Assembly (NCBI GenBank): GCA_910588105.1
Contig: CAJUQD010000087.1
Location: 1-6,510, forward strand
DNA: 6,510 nt
Direction: 5' to 3'
From: an uncultured Oscillospiraceae bacterium
GTDB lineage: Bacteria > Bacillota > Clostridia > Oscillospirales > Oscillospiraceae
In this document: positions 5,176 to 6,510 of the stretch, in pieces
How the letters are laid out: each line of letters begins with the position of its first letter
Numbering within the stretch: the stretch's first letter is position 1
Program-made: the position numbers and the translations under genes
Notes under the pieces: generated by a model
Seen by the model: the letters and a program-made list of their open reading frames with translations, nothing else
Databases searched by the model: none
What the model was told of the DNA's origin: nothing

Positions 5176-5550
5176 ATGAAACAAACCCCCACCCCGGCTC
5201 CCGCTCCCCAGCGGGAGGCGCTCCCCATGCAGGTGGATGTGAAGATCCACTCTCTCCACGCCAGCGGTCCCGTCCTGGCGGACGCCTCCGTCAACCTAAA
5301 CGGCTGCTTCGCCGTCCGGGGCGTGAAGGTGGTGGACGGCAGCAACGGCCCCTTCGTCTCCATGCCCAGCTACAAGGGCAGGGACGGCTACAGGGACGTC
5401 TGCTTTCCCTGCACCAAGGAGTTCCACCAGCAGTTCCACCGGGCGGTGCTGGACGCCTACCAGCAGTCGCTGACGCAGCTTCCCCAGCGGCAGCAGGAAA
5501 ACGGCGGGCAGAGCATGGACGCTCCTCCCGCCCCGGAAATGGGAATGTAA
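5176..5550 (+). CDS. SpoVG-family protein (124 aa)
   Basis: Residues 18-96 match the SpoVG fold: MQVDVKIHSLHASGPVLADA, then the signature VRGVKVVDGSNGPFVSMPS (47-65), a basic YKGRDGYRD segment, and a C-terminal helix (TKEFHQQFHRAVLDAYQQ). SpoVG proteins of Bacillus, Listeria and Staphylococcus are about 85-100 residues and bind DNA or RNA. Here the core carries a Pro-rich 17-residue leader and a Gln/Pro-rich tail ending PEMGM. It is probably a nucleic-acid-binding regulator used by the element, not the chromosomal septation/sporulation gene. The ATG at 5176 is chosen because GGAGG lies 8 nt upstream, although the frame is open further 5'. A 38-nt AT-rich gap separates it from the broken DUF3848-like gene, the longest gap in the operon, and the exported-protein gene follows 16 nt after its stop. 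Confidence 0.88.
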   Translation: MKQTPTPAPAPQREALPMQVDVKIHSLHASGPVLADASVNLNGCFAVRGVKVVDGSNGPFVSMPSYKGRDGYRDVCFPCTKEFHQQFHRAVLDAYQQSLTQLPQRQQENGGQSMDAPPAPEMGM

Positions 5551-5566
5551 AGAGGAGGAAAAGAAC

Positions 5567-6490
5567 ATGAAAAGACTGACCACTGTCTGCGCCCTGGCAC
5601 TGGCGCTGACCATGGCCCTCGCTCCCGCCGCTCACGCGGCGGAGTGGGCCGACCCCGCCCAAGTGTGTTATCCCACCTCTGTTACCAGGAATGAGGACGG
5701 CACCGAGATCCGCAAGATCTATGACCTGTCCCCGGAGGACGATCCCGCCGGGATTCCCCGCTCGGACTTCCAGCAGGACGGGTACCATTACACGCTGGTA
5801 GATTTGCTGAAGCAGGAACTGCCGGAGCATGAGAGCCGCCAGCACACCGAAACGGTGACGCTGGAGAGCAAGAATAAGGACATGGCCTCTGTGCTGGCCC
5901 TGCTGCCCCAGGAGAAGGAGTTCATCACCGAGGACGGCCTTGCCGGTATCCTGACCCTGCGGCTGGACTCGGTGCAGGTGGAGCCTTCCGGCTATGCAAG
6001 CTCCACCAAGCAGGTCTCCACCACTCGGAGCTACCCCAACCTGGCCGGGCAGGACACCCAGTACATCCCCAAGACCATCCAGGACGGCGGGCGCACCCTG
6101 ACGCTCCAGGACGTCAGCTGGCAGACGGACAACACCGGCAGTCTGGACGGCTATGCCCTGGGCGACCGCTACACCGCAATGGCCACCTACACCGGCAGCG
6201 CCACCAGCAGCTATATCAAGGGGTACACCGTCTCTGCCGATTACACCGGCACCGTCAGCAGGATCGCGCTAAACAAGACCCGGTATGTGGCCATCTTCGA
6301 GGGTACGCCCCTCCAGCCGGCGGAACCCGCGGGGGAGATTCCGGATGCTGCCGCTTCCGCCTCCGGCTTCAACTGGCCGCTCCTGCTGGTGCCCCTGGGC
6401 CTCATCGCCGCGGCTGGCGGCGGCATCGGCATCGCTCTGTTCCTCAAGCGGCGCAATGAGCTGGCGGAGGGCGGCGATGGGGATGCCTGA
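5567..6490 (+). CDS. Exported, C-terminally membrane-anchored surface protein of unknown function (307 aa)
   Basis: The protein begins with a clear signal peptide: MKRL, a hydrophobic stretch (7-19) and a probable cleavage after AHA at residue 24. Residues 270-293 (PLLLVPLGLIAAAGGGIGIA and on) form a transmembrane helix followed by KRR and an acidic tail, so most of the chain would face outside as a type I membrane protein. The N-terminal module IRKIYDLSPEDDPAGI (48-63), DF, DGYHYTL (71-77) is shared with the broken gene at 321-568. A second copy-like segment, IPKTIQDGGRTLTLQDVSWQ (168-187), resembles IPRSDFQQDGYHYTLVDLLK (63-82). A Thr/Tyr-rich beta region (about 200-247) ends in YVAIFEGTPL. 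I recall similar unnamed proteins in clostridial conjugative elements; a role in cell contact or entry exclusion is only a guess. GAGGAGG lies 8 nt before the ATG, 16 nt after the SpoVG-like gene. Confidence 0.82.
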   Translation: MKRLTTVCALALALTMALAPAAHAAEWADPAQVCYPTSVTRNEDGTEIRKIYDLSPEDDPAGIPRSDFQQDGYHYTLVDLLKQELPEHESRQHTETVTLESKNKDMASVLALLPQEKEFITEDGLAGILTLRLDSVQVEPSGYASSTKQVSTTRSYPNLAGQDTQYIPKTIQDGGRTLTLQDVSWQTDNTGSLDGYALGDRYTAMATYTGSATSSYIKGYTVSADYTGTVSRIALNKTRYVAIFEGTPLQPAEPAGEIPDAAASASGFNWPLLLVPLGLIAAAGGGIGIALFLKRRNELAEGGDGDA

Positions 6491-6510
6491 TCCCAGCCAT
6501 ACATTATAAA

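Noticed and set aside
5291..5845. A 184-codon minus-strand open frame opposite the SpoVG-like gene.
   Set aside because: The plus strand has an intact SpoVG-like core with a good ribosome site. The minus frame ends in a Gly/Arg/Pro/Ser-rich low-complexity translation.

Overview
The window looks like the accessory part of a Tn1549-type integrative conjugative element (ICE), or a remnant of one, from a gut member of the Clostridia, probably a GC-rich one from the Oscillospiraceae or Lachnospiraceae. The evidence is a compact run of plus-strand genes with strong AGGAGG ribosome sites: a winged-helix protein, an orphan Dam-type adenine methylase, a Cys-rich AbrB-like protein, a DUF3849 protein, a DUF3848-like protein, a SpoVG-family protein and an exported, membrane-anchored protein. 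Small DUF families of this kind are typical of such elements. The family names are recalled from sequence patterns, not from a database search. No relaxase, coupling protein, integrase, tRNA, rRNA or CRISPR array is visible here.

Layout. Positions 1-568 form an AT-richer block on the minus strand, with a small DUF6870-like gene (305 down to 39) preceded by the 3' part of a gene broken by an insertion (568 down to 321). A complete 1515-bp IS5-family insertion sequence fills 569-2083, with its transposase on the minus strand. Positions 2084-2182 hold a plus-strand rho-independent terminator and the leader of the next gene. Positions 2183-6490 are a GC-rich (about 60% by eye) plus-strand operon whose genes overlap or lie within 38 bp of each other. 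Positions 1-38 and 6491-6510 hold no recognisable feature. There is no gene-free stretch over 300 bases.

The element shows decay. The insertion sequence truncates one gene, a single extra G in a G7 run breaks the DUF3849 gene, and an in-frame TAG breaks the DUF3848-like gene. The truncated gene at the left is a paralogue of the exported protein at the far right (17 identical residues of 33 in their shared core), so two versions of one uncharacterised surface module flank the cluster. The two sides of the insertion sequence do not fit well as a single ancestral locus: the left side starts mid-gene on the minus strand, while the right side starts with a terminator for a plus-strand gene that is no longer there. 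Together with the change in base composition, this suggests an IS-associated deletion or rearrangement.

How the genes may work together is inference. The winged-helix, AbrB-like and SpoVG-like proteins are candidate nucleic-acid-binding regulators. The methylase would mark element or host DNA. The last gene puts a protein on the cell surface. I found no complete novel defence or catalytic system here. The most novel material is the surface module pair, the Cys-cluster/AbrB fusion and the insertion sequence whose transposase stop codon depends on the target site.
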